From Alphaproteobacteria bacterium (lineage in GTDB: Bacteria; Pseudomonadota; Alphaproteobacteria; Rhizobiales; Hyphomicrobiaceae): 64,000 nucleotides of DNA. Shown in pieces: positions 42,007 to 54,067 of the stretch. The notes below the pieces were generated by a model. It was not told where the DNA came from. It worked only from the letters and a program-made list of their open reading frames with translations, and searched no databases. The translations under genes and the position numbers were made by a program. Location of the stretch: the NCBI GenBank assembly GCA_019137195.1, contig JAGVSR010000147.1:1-64000 (forward strand), written 5' to 3'. Each line of letters starts with the position of its first letter. Position 1 is the first letter of the stretch.

Positions 42007-43482
42007 GTGAGACGGACCACCGTGCCGAAGAAGCTTGGACCCGGACTGGCCGTTGCGGTGCCGCTCGTGCTCATGGCCGTGCCGAGCTCGTTCGCCGAGG
42101 ACCAGCCAACCCCGCCGCCAGCGTCCTCCTCGGCCCTCTCGGCGAGCGAGCTGCAGAAAGCCATCGAGAGCCGCAACAAGGAGCTGGAAAGCAAGAAAGA
42201 GAGCCAGAAGTCGCTCGACGCCGAGCTGGTCAACCTGAACGAGCGCCTGCTCGAGGCCGCTGCCCGCGTCCAGACCCACGAAGGCAAGCTGACCGGTATC
42301 GAAGGCCGCATCGGCGAGTTCGAGGTGCAGGAGAAGATCCTGCGCGGCTCGCTCGCCGAGCGCGAGGGCGAGTTGTCGGAGCTCCTGGCCGCCCTGCAGC
42401 GCATGGGCCGCAACCCCCCGCCGGTCATGATCACCAAGCGTGAGGACGCGCTCGAGATGGTGCGTAGCGCCATGCTGCTCGCCACCGCCTTCCCGAGCCT
42501 CAAGGGTCAGGCCAACGAGGTCGCGGTGAAGCTCGAAAGCCTGGTCCAGGTCATGGACGGGCTCAAGGCAGAGAAAGCCAAGCAGGAGAAGGAAAACGCC
42601 GCGCTTAGCGAGCAGAGAACGGCGCTCGCCGGGCTCATGGCCGAGAAGAAGCGCTCGCGCAACGCGCTCCAGGCCGAGATCGCCGAGCTGTCCAAGGGCG
42701 TCGCCGAGATGGCCAAGACCGCAAGCGGCCTGAAGGAGCTGATCGCCAAGACCGACTCCGCCGTGAAGCCGCAGACGGGGCTCGCCGCCTACGACGCCGA
42801 GGTCAAGGCGACCGAGAGCGCCTCCGCTGCGGAAGGGCCGCAAACGCCCGCCGGCGAAGCGCTGGCAGCTGCCCCCGCACCGCCCGCTGCGGCACCGGCC
42901 GCCGACGCCGCGGCCAAGCCGACCGAGGTGGCCTTGAACGTGCCGCCGAAGGCACCGGAGGCCCCGAAGGCCCCCGAGCCCATGTTCGAGCTGGCGCCGG
43001 CCGCGACTGCCTCCCTCGTTCCCGGGAGCGCAGGCCGCATCAAGCCGGCCATCGCCTTTGCCAGCGCCAAGGGCCGCCTGCCGCTACCGGCGCAGGGCCG
43101 CCGCGCGCTCACGTACGGAGATAAAACCCAGTCCGGCAACACCTCCCAGGGCATTGTGCTCGAGACGAGGGCGAATGCTCAGGTGACGTCCCCGTGCGAC
43201 GGCTGGGTCGTGTGGTCAGGAGAGTTCAGAAGTTACGGCCAACTCTTGATAATCAATGCCGGCGGCGGGTATCATGTGCTTCTGGCAGGTCTCTCGCAGA
43301 TCGATGTCCAGCCTGGGCAGTTCGTGCTTGCGGCCGAACCGGTCGGTACAATGGGTGGTCTGCCGAAATCCTCTCCAGGAAGTGCTGAAACGAATGGCCC
43401 CGTGCTCTATGTAGAGTTCCGTAAGGACGGCGATCCCGTCGACCCTGACCCGTGGTGGGTGCAGCAGAAGGCTCAAAAATGA
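42007..43482 (+). CDS. envC: Murein hydrolase activator EnvC-like, degenerate LytM domain
   Basis: 491 aa periplasmic protein. Signal peptide about 1-30, long coiled coil about 45-265, a Pro/Ala-rich linker, then a LytM domain about 345-485. The domain keeps the fold (SPCDGWVVWSGEFRSYGQLL, GPVLYVEFRKDGDP) but the first zinc motif HxxxD and the HxH pair are not intact, as in EnvC, which activates amidases instead of cutting murein. The GTG/ATG start at 42007 precedes a basic signal. The stop overlaps the ctpA start (ATGA). Confidence 0.88.
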   Translation: MRRTTVPKKLGPGLAVAVPLVLMAVPSSFAEDQPTPPPASSSALSASELQKAIESRNKELESKKESQKSLDAELVNLNERLLEAAARVQTHEGKLTGIEGRIGEFEVQEKILRGSLAEREGELSELLAALQRMGRNPPPVMITKREDALEMVRSAMLLATAFPSLKGQANEVAVKLESLVQVMDGLKAEKAKQEKENAALSEQRTALAGLMAEKKRSRNALQAEIAELSKGVAEMAKTASGLKELIAKTDSAVKPQTGLAAYDAEVKATESASAAEGPQTPAGEALAAAPAPPAAAPAADAAAKPTEVALNVPPKAPEAPKAPEPMFELAPAATASLVPGSAGRIKPAIAFASAKGRLPLPAQGRRALTYGDKTQSGNTSQGIVLETRANAQVTSPCDGWVVWSGEFRSYGQLLIINAGGGYHVLLAGLSQIDVQPGQFVLAAEPVGTMGGLPKSSPGSAETNGPVLYVEFRKDGDPVDPDPWWVQQKAQK

Positions 43483-44897
43483 TGCGCAAGACCGACTTCG
43501 CGTTTTGGACGTTCCTGATGATGGCGGTGCTGGCGGGTGCCACCACGGTCCTGAACGTCTCGCGCACCTACTCGGCGACCTCGCCGAACTCCGAGCTCTA
43601 CCGTCAGCTCGACCTGTTCGGCGACGTTTTCGAGCGCGTCCGCTCCGACTACGTCGAGAAGCCTGACGACGCCATGCTGGTCGAAAGCGCAATCAACGGC
43701 ATGCTGGCCGCCCTCGATCCCCATTCCTCGTACATGAGCCCCAAGAACTACCGCGACATGCAGGTGCAGACGCGCGGTGAGTTTGGAGGCCTCGGCATCG
43801 AGGTGACGATGGAGAACGGCGTCGTCAAGGTCGTCTCGCCCATCGACGACACGCCCGCAGCCAAGGCCGGTATTCTGGCCAACGATCTCATCACCCACCT
43901 CGACAACGAGCAGATCTCGGGTCTCACCCTCGAGCAGGCGGTCGAGAAGATGCGCGGACCGGTCAACACGCCGATCACGCTCACCGTCGTCCGCAAGGGC
44001 AAGGACGAGCCGTTCGACATCAAGGTCGTGCGCGACGTCATTCGCATCAACGCCGTCAAGGCCCGCGCCGAGGACGACATCGCCTACATCAAGATCACGA
44101 CCTTCAACGAGCAGACCCATACCAACCTCGTTAAGGCCATCGACGAGCAGAAGAAGGCGATCGGCGACAGGCTCAGGGGCTACATCATCGACCTCCGGAA
44201 CAATCCGGGTGGCCTCCTCGATCAGGCGATCGCCGTGTCCGACGACTTCCTCGACAAGGGAGCCATCGTGCTGACCAAGGGCCGCAACAACGAGGAGACC
44301 CAGCGCGCCCAGGCCCGTCCCGGCGAGGCCGTGGAAGGCAAGCCGGTCGTGGTCCTCATCAACGGAGGCTCGGCCTCTGCGTCCGAGATCGTTGCCGGTG
44401 CCCTCCAGGACCACAAGCGCGCCACCGTCATCGGTACGCGGTCGTTCGGCAAGGGGTCCGTGCAGACCATCATCCCGTTGGGTTCCAACGGCGCCATCCG
44501 CTTGACGACGGCGCGCTACTATACGCCGTCCAACCGCTCGATCCAGGCCAAGGGCATCGACCCCGACATCCAGATCGAGGAGGAGCTGCCCGACGAGCTG
44601 AAGGGCAAGGTGGTCGAGAAGCCGCGCGGCGAGGCGAGCCTCAGGGGCCATCTCGCCAACCCGGACGCCAAGAACGGCGACAAGGGCGCCGAGCCAGCCG
44701 CCGAAGGCACCGAGAAGAAGCCCGAGGAAAGCGGTTCCTCCTCCTATGTGCCGAAGGAGCCCGAGAAGGACACCCAGCTCCAGTACGCCTTGAGCTTCCT
44801 GCGCGGCACTGCGACCGGCCCTGCCGTCGCAAAGCCCGCCGACGCGCCGGCTGCGAACCCGGCTGAGCCCGGCAAGGAGACACCGGTTCCGAACTGA
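43479..44897 (+). CDS. ctpA: C-terminal processing protease CtpA
   Basis: 472 aa S41 periplasmic protease. N-terminal anchor (FWTFLMMAVLAGATTVLNV), PDZ domain about 85-165 (GGLGIEVTMENGVVKVVSPI), catalytic Ser in NGGSASASEIVAGAL and Lys in GTRSFGKGSVQTI. The Pro/Glu-rich C-terminal 80 residues lack structure. Coupled to envC, with rppH downstream, the typical envC-ctpA-rppH order. Confidence 0.95.
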   Translation: MMRKTDFAFWTFLMMAVLAGATTVLNVSRTYSATSPNSELYRQLDLFGDVFERVRSDYVEKPDDAMLVESAINGMLAALDPHSSYMSPKNYRDMQVQTRGEFGGLGIEVTMENGVVKVVSPIDDTPAAKAGILANDLITHLDNEQISGLTLEQAVEKMRGPVNTPITLTVVRKGKDEPFDIKVVRDVIRINAVKARAEDDIAYIKITTFNEQTHTNLVKAIDEQKKAIGDRLRGYIIDLRNNPGGLLDQAIAVSDDFLDKGAIVLTKGRNNEETQRAQARPGEAVEGKPVVVLINGGSASASEIVAGALQDHKRATVIGTRSFGKGSVQTIIPLGSNGAIRLTTARYYTPSNRSIQAKGIDPDIQIEEELPDELKGKVVEKPRGEASLRGHLANPDAKNGDKGAEPAAEGTEKKPEESGSSSYVPKEPEKDTQLQYALSFLRGTATGPAVAKPADAPAANPAEPGKETPVPN

Positions 44898-44923
44898 CCC
44901 GGTCTCCAGCTCTGAAACCTGCG

Positions 44924-44952
44924 AGGGCGCCCGTGTGGCGCCCTTGCTTTTT
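44924..44952 (+). terminator. Rho-independent terminator after ctpA
   Basis: AGGGCGCC (44924-44931), loop CGTGT, GGCGCCCT (44937-44944), then TGCTTTTT. Perfect 8 bp stem with T-run. Confidence 0.85.
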
Positions 44953-45011
44953 CGGCCGCGAGTTGATTTGACCTCGTTTGACGGTGAAGGCTTTCGAGGA
45001 CACGTGCTCCC

Positions 45012-45521
45012 ATGACCGACCGGAAATCCGCACTCGGCTACCGTCCTTGTGTCGGCATCATGGTCTTGAACCGCGACGGCCTCGTCTGGATTGGGCGCCG
45101 CCCGGACGCAAGAAACAGCCCCGAGGGCGCAGGCACCTGGTGGCAGATGCCCCAGGGAGGCATCGACGACGGAGAGGACGTGCGGGCGGCCGCGCGCCGC
45201 GAGCTCATCGAGGAGACCGGCATGCGCTCGGTCGAGTTCGTGGCCGAGAGCGCCGGCTGGCATTATTACGACCTCCCCGAGCACCTGCAGGGCAAGGTGT
45301 GGGGTGGTCGCTATCGCGGCCAGAAGCAGAAATGGGTCGCCCTCCGCTTCACGGGGGCCGACGCCGAGGTCGACCTCACGCCGCCCGACGGCCTCGAGGT
45401 CGAGTTTGACATGTGGCGGTGGGTGCCGATGGCCGACCTCGTCGACCTCATCGTGCCGTTCAAGCGCAAGGTCTACCGGGCCGTAGTCGAGGAGTTCCGC
45501 GACCTCGTCAAGCCGGTGTAG
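45012..45521 (+). CDS. rppH: RNA pyrophosphohydrolase RppH
   Basis: 169 aa Nudix hydrolase that removes pyrophosphate from mRNA 5' ends and starts decay. Nudix box GGIDDGEDVRAAARRELIEE. N-terminus YRPCVGIMVLNRDGLVWIGR and WWQMPQGG identify the RppH/IalA type. It follows ctpA behind a terminator, so it may have its own promoter. Confidence 0.95.
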   Translation: MTDRKSALGYRPCVGIMVLNRDGLVWIGRRPDARNSPEGAGTWWQMPQGGIDDGEDVRAAARRELIEETGMRSVEFVAESAGWHYYDLPEHLQGKVWGGRYRGQKQKWVALRFTGADAEVDLTPPDGLEVEFDMWRWVPMADLVDLIVPFKRKVYRAVVEEFRDLVKPV

Positions 45522-45617
45522 CGGGGCCTTCCCTATCAGGCACGCCGCCGCCGCCCGGCCGTCGGTCCCAATGTCGGCGTCCCGAACAAGAATCGGACCC
45601 GCCCCGGGCCAAGCGGC

Positions 45618-46169
45618 TCACAAGAACTCGTGCGCCTTGAAGAGCGGTGCGAACGGGATGCCGGCCTCGCGATAAAGGTCCTCTGCACCATCCTCGCGAT
45701 CGACGATCGAGATGACGAGTGTGATCTTCGCCCCAGCGGCCTCAAGAGCGCGAACCGCCTGCATCGCCGACTGGCCCGTGGTCGTCACGTCCTCGACGAT
45801 GACGACGCTCTGGCCCGTGACGTCCGACACGCCGTCGATCAGTTTCTTCGTGCCGTGGTCCTTGACCGCCTTGCGAACAAAGAAGCCCGGAATCGGCCGT
45901 CCCGCAGCCCGGCTCTTGATCGACACCGGGCTGATGAGCGGCACCGCGCCCATCTCGAGCCCGCCCACGAGATCGCACGGCACACCCGCGAGCCGCGCAA
46001 AGATGAGGTCGCTCATGAGGTCGGCGCCCTCCGGGTCGAACATCGACGGCTTCATGTCGAAGTAGAACGAGCTCTTCTTGCCCGAGGCGAGCGTGATGTC
46101 GCCGCGAAAGAAGGAACGCCTGGCGATGATCTCGCGCAGCCGGTCGCGCTTGCTATCGTTGCCCGTCAT
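45618..46169 (-). CDS. pyrE: Orotate phosphoribosyltransferase
   Basis: 183 aa pyrimidine-synthesis enzyme joining orotate to PRPP. PRPP loop VVIVEDVTTTGQSA, DLVGGLEMGAVPL and FVRKAVKDHGTKKLIDG. Short length fits the alphaproteobacterial form. Convergent with rppH. Confidence 0.95.
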   Translation of the reverse strand: MTGNDSKRDRLREIIARRSFFRGDITLASGKKSSFYFDMKPSMFDPEGADLMSDLIFARLAGVPCDLVGGLEMGAVPLISPVSIKSRAAGRPIPGFFVRKAVKDHGTKKLIDGVSDVTGQSVVIVEDVTTTGQSAMQAVRALEAAGAKITLVISIVDREDGAEDLYREAGIPFAPLFKAHEFL

Positions 46170-46416
46170 GGCTCCCCCTGATGCGAACGTCTGGCCGGGC
46201 CGCCACGCCCGTTCCCTCTCCCAAGGTCGCGAGGGAATTCAAGCGGCGCCTGCAGTCAGACCAGCTCGCTCGTGTAGATGGCACCGGTCGGGTTCCCTCT
46301 CCGATGCAGCGAAGGTGAGGGGGCACGCAGTCGAAGTAAAGCGCTCGCTCCGCGAAACGCACGGATAACTCGCCCCGACGCAAGCCTGTTGGGCTCGGTG
46401 CAGCAGCAGTCTGCCG

Positions 46417-46815
46417 TTACGCCGCCTTGCCGCCAAGCGCGCGGAGCTGCTCGACCGCGGACGCCGCCATCAGCATGGCCTCGTCATCCTTGGCATCGGC
46501 GAGCTCGGCCTCGGCTGTCCTGAGCTCCTCGGCCACACGCGCCGCATCCAGCTCGCCCGCCTCGTAAGCCTTCTCGGCAAGCACGGTCACACGCTCCGCG
46601 TCGATCTCGGCGAAGCCGGACTTGACGAAGATCTTCTTCGACGCCCCGCCGATCGCGACCTCGATCATACCCGGGCGCAGCGTCGTCACCACCGGCGCAT
46701 GACCGGCAAAGATCGTCATCTGTCCCTCGGAGCCCGGCAGAACGGCCTGCTCTGCATCGCCGGAGATAAGGATCCGCTCGGGGCTCACCAGCTCGAACTT
46801 GAACGTGCCTGCCAT
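46417..46815 (-). CDS. atpC: ATP synthase F1 subunit epsilon
   Basis: 132 aa subunit of the central stalk. N-terminal beta-sandwich (FKFELVSPERILISGDAEQA, VLPGSEGQMTIFAGHAPVVT), C-terminal helical hairpin shortened and Ala-rich. Last gene of the F1 operon; separated from atpD by a zinc-ribbon gene instead of following directly. Confidence 0.95.
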   Translation of the reverse strand: MAGTFKFELVSPERILISGDAEQAVLPGSEGQMTIFAGHAPVVTTLRPGMIEVAIGGASKKIFVKSGFAEIDAERVTVLAEKAYEAGELDAARVAEELRTAEAELADAKDDEAMLMAASAVEQLRALGGKAA

Positions 46816-46881
46816 CTTGCTCGCGTCCTGAGTGCTCGTTTCGTGAAGTCGGGCATGGACCGGGGACCGGCCTGCTGGAGT

Positions 46882-47115
46882 TTACTCTTCGTCGTCGCCG
46901 ATCACCGCCGCAACCGCCTCCGGCGACTGCACCTGGGTCCCGCAGAAGGGGCAGTAGAACAGCGGATGCTCGACCATCCCGGGCTCGTCCTCGTCGTCGA
47001 CGAGGCCGATCGCGATGTAGACGATATCGTCGTCCTCGCCCTTGGCGATGAGCGGCTCGAAGGCGCCCCCCGCCATGGCTTCCTTCAAGGCATCGCAGCA
47101 AGGCTTGAACGGCAT
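46882..47115 (-). CDS. Zinc-ribbon-like small protein inside the ATP synthase operon
   Basis: 77 aa, family not recognised. MPFKPCCDALKEAMAGGAFE, an acidic middle (GEDDDIVYIAIGLVDDEDEP) and CPFCG near the C-terminus. Cys pairs CC and CPFC could form a zinc site. It lies between atpD (67 bp) and atpC (66 bp) on the same strand and must be co-transcribed. The ATG at 47115 gives a compact protein; the open frame upstream is unlikely. Role in ATP synthase unknown. Confidence 0.7.
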   Translation of the reverse strand: MPFKPCCDALKEAMAGGAFEPLIAKGEDDDIVYIAIGLVDDEDEPGMVEHPLFYCPFCGTQVQSPEAVAAVIGDDEE

Positions 47116-47182
47116 GTGAGCGTCTCCCGCTGGATGCAGAGAAGGTTGCGCGGCCGGCCTTGCGAGGCCGGCCACGTGAATC

Positions 47183-49642
<2,460 letters not shown>

Positions 49643-49647
49643 CTAGT

Positions 49648-49772
49648 CCCCTCTCCCCGCTTACGGGAAGAGGGCTAGGGTGAGGGGCAGCCGCACGGGC
49701 CGGTGCCAGCCGCTGCCCCTCACCCCGACCCTCACCCCATCGCGAAGTGCGATGGGGTGAGGGGGAGATTGA
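49648..49772. repeat. Cluster of three palindromes between atpA and atpG
   Basis: First CCCTCT/AGAGGG around 49648-49673; second GGTGAGGGGCAGC (49679-49691) with GCTGCCCCTCACC (49712-49724); third CTCACCCCATCGC (49731-49743), loop GAAGT, GCGATGGGGTGAG (49749-49761), a perfect 13 bp stem. REP-like units within an operon could trim or stabilise mRNA ends. Similar fragments (CCCTCTCC, GGTGAGGGGG) occur at 46212-46320. Confidence 0.75.
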
Positions 49773-51302
49773 TTAAGCCGCAAAGCCCTTGGCGAATTTG
49801 TCGAGGAACTCCACGAGCTTCTTCTCGGTATCGGCCGAAAGCGCCTTCTCGGCTGCAACCGACGACAGGATCAACTTCTCGTCGCGTAGCGCCGTCAAGA
49901 GGCTCTGCTCGAACTTGCCGACCGCATTGACGGCGAGCGGATCGAGGTAGCCGCGGGTGCCGGCGAAGATCACCGCCACCTGCTCTTCCATCTTGAGAGG
50001 CGAGAACTGCGGTTGCTTCAGGAGCTCGGTGAGCCGCGCGCCGCGGGCCAGGAGCTTCTGCGTGGCGGCATCGAGGTCCGAGCCGAACTGCGCGAAGGCC
50101 GCCATCTCGCGGTACTGGGCGAGCTCGCCCTTGATCTTGCCGGCGACCTGCTTCATCGCCTTCGTCTGCGCCGACGAGCCGACGCGTGACACCGAGAGGC
50201 CGACGTTAACCGCCGGACGGATGCCCTGATAGAAAAGGTCCGTCTCGAGGAAGATCTGGCCGTCGGTGATCGAGATGACGTTCGTGGGAATGTAGGCCGA
50301 CACGTCGTTGGCCTGCGTCTCGATGACGGGGAGGGCGGTGAGCGACCCCTTGCCAGCCGCATCGCCGAGCTTCGCGGCGCGCTCCAAGAGGCGAGAGTGG
50401 AGATAGAACACGTCGCCCGGATAGGCCTCGCGCCCGGGCGGGCGGCGGAGCAGCAGCGACATCTGGCGGTAGGCGACGGCCTGCTTGGAGAGGTCGTCGT
50501 AAGCGATCACGGCATGCATGCCGTTGTCGCGGAAATACTCGCCCATGGTGCAGCCGGTGAACGGCGCGAGGTACTGCATCGGTGCCGGATCGGAGGCGGT
50601 GGCAGCGACCACGATCGAGTACTGCAGCGCGCCGCGCTCCTCGAGCACCTTCACGAACTGCGCGACCGTCGAGCGCTTCTGGCCGATGGCGACGTACACG
50701 CAATAGAGCTTGGCGCTCTCGTCATTGCCTGCGTTGATCGACTTTTGATTGAGGATGGTATCGAGAATGACCGCCGTCTTGCCGGTCTGGCGGTCGCCGA
50801 TGATGAGCTCACGCTGGCCGCGGCCGATGGGGATCAGGGCGTCGACGGCCTTGAGGCCGGTTGCCATCGGCTCATGCACCGACTTCCTGGGCAGGATGCC
50901 CGGCGCCTTGACGTCGACGCGCATCTTCTTGTCCGACTTGATCGGACCCTTGCCGTCGATCGGGTTGCCGAGCCCGTCGACCACGCGGCCGAGCAGGCCT
51001 TTGCCGACCGGAACCTCGACGATGGCGCCCGTACGCTTGACGGTGTCGCCTTCCTTGATGCCGCGGTCGTCGCCGAAGATGACGACGCCGACGTTGTCGG
51101 CTTCGAGGTTCAACGCCATGCCGCGAATGCCGCCTGGGAACTCGACCATCTCGCCGGCCTGCACGTTGTCGAGGCCGTACACGCGGGCAATACCGTCACC
51201 GACGGTCAACACCTGGCCGATCTCGGAGACCTGCGCCTCCTTACCGAAATTCTTGATCTGATCCTTCAGGATCGAGGAGATCTCTGCGGCCCGGATTTCC
51301 AT
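49773..51302 (-). CDS. atpA: ATP synthase F1 subunit alpha
   Basis: 509 aa regulatory subunit. P-loop [16 protein letters not shown]-type tail, and [15 protein letters not shown]-terminus [20 protein letters not shown] is typical for alphaproteobacteria. Full length. Confidence 0.98.
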   Translation of the reverse strand: MEIRAAEISSILKDQIKNFGKEAQVSEIGQVLTVGDGIARVYGLDNVQAGEMVEFPGGIRGMALNLEADNVGVVIFGDDRGIKEGDTVKRTGAIVEVPVGKGLLGRVVDGLGNPIDGKGPIKSDKKMRVDVKAPGILPRKSVHEPMATGLKAVDALIPIGRGQRELIIGDRQTGKTAVILDTILNQKSINAGNDESAKLYCVYVAIGQKRSTVAQFVKVLEERGALQYSIVVAATASDPAPMQYLAPFTGCTMGEYFRDNGMHAVIAYDDLSKQAVAYRQMSLLLRRPPGREAYPGDVFYLHSRLLERAAKLGDAAGKGSLTALPVIETQANDVSAYIPTNVISITDGQIFLETDLFYQGIRPAVNVGLSVSRVGSSAQTKAMKQVAGKIKGELAQYREMAAFAQFGSDLDAATQKLLARGARLTELLKQPQFSPLKMEEQVAVIFAGTRGYLDPLAVNAVGKFEQSLLTALRDEKLILSSVAAEKALSADTEKKLVEFLDKFAKGFAA

Positions 51303-51431
51303 TTCCTGCCCTCTTGGCTCTAGCGTTTAATCCTGGAGCGCCCGGACCCGTTGGCCTCGAAGCACTCGTCGTCTCTCATGCGAGAACCCGGTCGCCTCGT
51401 GCGAGGCGGCCGGGCTCGAAATCGGTTTATC

Positions 51432-51986
51432 TCAGCCCTTCAAGGCCACCTTCATGGCCCCGAGCTTCGTCTTGAGCGAGTTGTCGATCATGCGGCTGCC
51501 GAGCTTGACGACGAGGCCGCCGAGCAGCGACGGATCGACCTTGACCGCGAGCGACACATCTTTGCCGGCCTCGCCCTTCAGCATGTCCTTCAGTGCCTGC
51601 GACTGCGCGTCCGTGAGCGGATGTGCGGTCGCCACCTCGGCCGTCACCTCGCCGCGCGCCTTGGCGGCGATTGCGCGGTAGGCCTTGATCATGTCGCCGA
51701 CGGCGAACAAGCGCCGGTTGGACGCGATGAGCTTCATGAAGTTGGTGACGAGCGGCCCGGTGCCGACCTTGCCCAGCAGCACGGTGAGCGCCTGTGTCTG
51801 CTCGGCCGCGGGGATGACCGGGCTTCTGACCATGCGCCTGAGGTCAGCACTCTCGTCGATGAGGGCCTGCACCTTGCCGAGATCGGCCTCGACCTCGGTC
51901 GTCTGCTTCTGCTCGGTTGCCAGCTCGAAGAGTGCGGAGGCATATCGGCCCGCAACGCCAGCCATCAGTGGTTCGTTTGTCGCCAC
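51432..51986 (-). CDS. atpH: ATP synthase F1 subunit delta
   Basis: 184 aa OSCP homologue that joins F1 to the peripheral stalk. AGVAGRYASALFELA, KVGTGPLVTNFMKLIASNRR and VDPSLLGGLVVKLGSRMIDN are family motifs. The start is a GTG at 51986 (VATNEPLMAG). First gene of the F1 operon; priA, often upstream, is absent. Confidence 0.95.
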   Translation of the reverse strand: MATNEPLMAGVAGRYASALFELATEQKQTTEVEADLGKVQALIDESADLRRMVRSPVIPAAEQTQALTVLLGKVGTGPLVTNFMKLIASNRRLFAVGDMIKAYRAIAAKARGEVTAEVATAHPLTDAQSQALKDMLKGEAGKDVSLAVKVDPSLLGGLVVKLGSRMIDNSLKTKLGAMKVALKG

Positions 51987-52319
51987 GATAAAATCCGTTT
52001 CAGCAGAGAGAGTTGCGGCTTTTTGGAAGGACGTGCCTAAACCCGGCTGGAACCGGTCCGGTGCCGCGCACGAGATCGCGCGCGCTCCACCGGCAGAGCC
52101 CCCTCCCTAAAACCGGCGGTTCTGTATCACGGTGCCCTGAGCGCAGCAACCCAGGGTTCCCGGCCGATTTGACGCATTGGCACGGTCGGGCTTAGCCGCC
52201 ATGGGCCCGTGCGAGCATGGCCGGCAGGAAATGGCCACCGGTCTGAGACGGCGACCATGGAAGCGAGCGTACGAAGCCCGTGACATTCGGCGATTGATCG
52301 CCGTCACGCATAGCCCCAC
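51987..52319. other. 333 bp region upstream of the atp operon
   Basis: No gene seen. A weak promoter candidate on the minus strand, TTGCTG (52149-52144), 17 bp, TACAGA (52126-52121), lies 135 bp before atpH. The 52183-52319 part belongs to the tail side of the neighbouring PilZ gene and shows nothing recognisable. Confidence 0.35.
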
Positions 52320-53012
52320 CTATCGCGACCGTCGGCTCGGCGCCCGAGACCTGCCCTCCGCGTCGGCGGCCATGTCTCGACCCGCCGGATGCGCATCGTC
52401 CGCATCGCTGCCGATCTCGGCGAGCCAGTAAAAGCCCTGCTTGCGGCAGGCTCGCTCGAGCATGCGGCTAGGCCTCGAAATCGGCCGCGCCCCGGCAGTT
52501 GCACCGGCCATCGACGCCTCTGGCGCGCTGCCAGTCGCCGGCTCTTGAGGCTCCGCCTCGCTCATCTCGATGAGACGCGCGATATCGGCGACCGGCTCCA
52601 CGAACTCGACGCCCGCACGGGTCGCGCGCGTCCAGCGCACCCGGGCCTCGATCCGCGTGCCATCCCGCATCACGAGCGCGACCGGCTGGTCACGGACGAA
52701 GTCGTCCACCCCCATGATCAGGGCGCCGAACTTGGAGACGTCGCCGATCGTCACGTCGCGGTTGGGGCGGCCCTCGGCGACGATCTGAGCCGCAAGTCTC
52801 ACCCGAGTACGGATGGCAAGCCGCAGCAGCCGCACCGCCGGATGATGTGTCAGCCGGTGCCGCGCCTCGCGAGCAATCACGCTGACGAGGAGGCCCCTTT
52901 CAGCCGCCGCAACGCTAGTGCCGTCTGCCGCTCTCGCGGGACGGACATAGGCCGCCTGCTCCGGGCTGTCAGCGATCTGGGGCTGCTCCGGCTGTCTCGC
53001 TGGCCTGCGCAT
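52320..53012 (-). CDS. PilZ-domain protein
   Basis: 230 aa with a PilZ domain about 65-150. It keeps the switch RLAIR (RxxxR) and the second motif GDVSKFGA (DxSxxG), so c-di-GMP binding is credible, unlike the two small PilZ genes at 36.6-37.2 kb. Flanking N- and C-terminal parts are polar and low-complexity. The ATG at 53012 has CGAGAG upstream; a GTG at 53033 is also possible. No partner gene adjacent. Confidence 0.72.
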   Translation of the reverse strand: MRRPARQPEQPQIADSPEQAAYVRPARAADGTSVAAAERGLLVSVIAREARHRLTHHPAVRLLRLAIRTRVRLAAQIVAEGRPNRDVTIGDVSKFGALIMGVDDFVRDQPVALVMRDGTRIEARVRWTRATRAGVEFVEPVADIARLIEMSEAEPQEPATGSAPEASMAGATAGARPISRPSRMLERACRKQGFYWLAEIGSDADDAHPAGRDMAADAEGRSRAPSRRSR

Positions 53013-53033
53013 GACAATAATCTCTCGTTGCAC

Positions 53034-53375
53034 AAACGACAGATAAGCAACCTAACGTAGCATTCCTTAAGCTTTCCTGCCTCATCACCGCGAAACTTGG
53101 CAGAATTCCTGGCGATTATCGCTGCGAGGACGTGACCGGCACAAGGTCCTTCGAGAGGCGAGACGCCGGCCCGAGAGCGGCAATCGTTCGCTCCTTCGAG
53201 CCAAGCCCCGCCTTGACGGCGGCCTGCCTCGCAAGTATGAGGAGCCACAAAGTCCCGCTGCGGGCCTCGCGGCGGGGCTATCCATTTCCGCCGATCGGTT
53301 CTTCAACCGGTTGGACAATCACAACAAATTCCGCAATGCCACGTACGGTTGGCGGCGGCGAAGGAGCCAAGTGCC
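53034..53375. other. 342 bp divergent gap PilZ/rpmB
   Basis: Must hold divergent promoters. The only element noted is TTGGAC near 53312 with a poor -10 (CAATGC) 17 bp on; not convincing. Short open frames across it have the shadow composition. Nothing else seen. Confidence 0.4.
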
Positions 53376-53672
53376 ATGACCAGGCGCTGCGAGTTGACGG
53401 GCAAGCTGCCGCTTTCGGGCCAGCTGAGAAGCCATGCCGAGAATAAGACCAAGCGCAAGTTCCGCCCGAACCTCGTCAACGTGACCCTGATGAGCGAAGC
53501 GCTGAACAAGAGCGTCCGCCTCCGCATCAGCGCCCACGCCCTGAAGTCGGTCGAGCACCGCGGCGGTCTCGACGCCTTCCTTCTGAAGGCCCGCGACGAG
53601 GAGCTGTCGCCCGGCTGCCTCAAGCTGAAGCGCGACCTCGTGAAGTCGAGGAAGGCAGCGGCGGCCGCCTGA
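53376..53672 (+). CDS. rpmB: 50S ribosomal protein L28
   Basis: 98 aa ribosomal protein. [40 protein letters not shown] and the alphaproteobacterial C-terminal extension ([15 protein letters not shown]). There is no Cys-based zinc site of the C+ type. The ATG at 53376 has AAGGAG upstream. Confidence 0.96.
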   Translation: MTRRCELTGKLPLSGQLRSHAENKTKRKFRPNLVNVTLMSEALNKSVRLRISAHALKSVEHRGGLDAFLLKARDEELSPGCLKLKRDLVKSRKAAAAA

Positions 53673-53708
53673 TCGGCAGCCAGCCCGCAAATCCATGAAA
53701 TTCAGCGC

Positions 53709-53734
53709 AAATGCGGGCCTCACGGCCCGCATTT
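53709..53734 (+). terminator. rpmB terminator
   Basis: AAATGCGGGCC (53709-53719), loop TCAC, GGCCCGCATTT (53724-53734), then CGTTTGTT. Perfect 11 bp stem; it can act for the convergent gene too. Confidence 0.8.
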
Positions 53735-53750
53735 CGTTTGTTGGCGGCGA

Positions 53751-54053
53751 CTACTTCTTGTCGCCTGCCGGCTCGCCTTCGGCGGGCGGCTCCTTGGCTG
53801 GCATGGGGGCAGCCGGGGCCGAGGCCGCGGCGTCGGGCGCGGCTTCGGTCGCAAGACCGCGCGTCTGGCCCTGATCACCTCCGACGGCTCCGTGGCCCGG
53901 CAGTCCGCCCGGCTCGCTTTCGCTGCCGCAGGCCGAGGGTACCCACTCGCAAAGCCATGACTTCTCGGCTGCCACCGCCGCACCCGGCGAGAAGCCCCCG
54001 AGCACGCCCGTGACCGCAACGAGGGCACCAGCGCTGATGTTTCGCGTTCTCAT
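53751..54053 (-). CDS. Small exported protein
   Basis: 100 aa. Signal peptide about 1-28 (NISAGALVAVTGVLGGFSPG, cleavage after AVA). The mature part has two Cys (SWLCEWVPSACGSESE) likely in a disulfide, then a Gly/Ala/Pro-rich tail. Not recognised. 14 bp downstream of the CHASE2 gene on the same strand, so co-transcribed. Confidence 0.6.
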   Translation of the reverse strand: MRTRNISAGALVAVTGVLGGFSPGAAVAAEKSWLCEWVPSACGSESEPGGLPGHGAVGGDQGQTRGLATEAAPDAAASAPAAPMPAKEPPAEGEPAGDKK

Positions 54054-54067
54054 GTCGTGAGCCCCTC

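Noticed and set aside
43473..45284. 603-codon open frame opposite ctpA and rppH
   Set aside because: Spans two real genes and the terminator between them; no motif seen.
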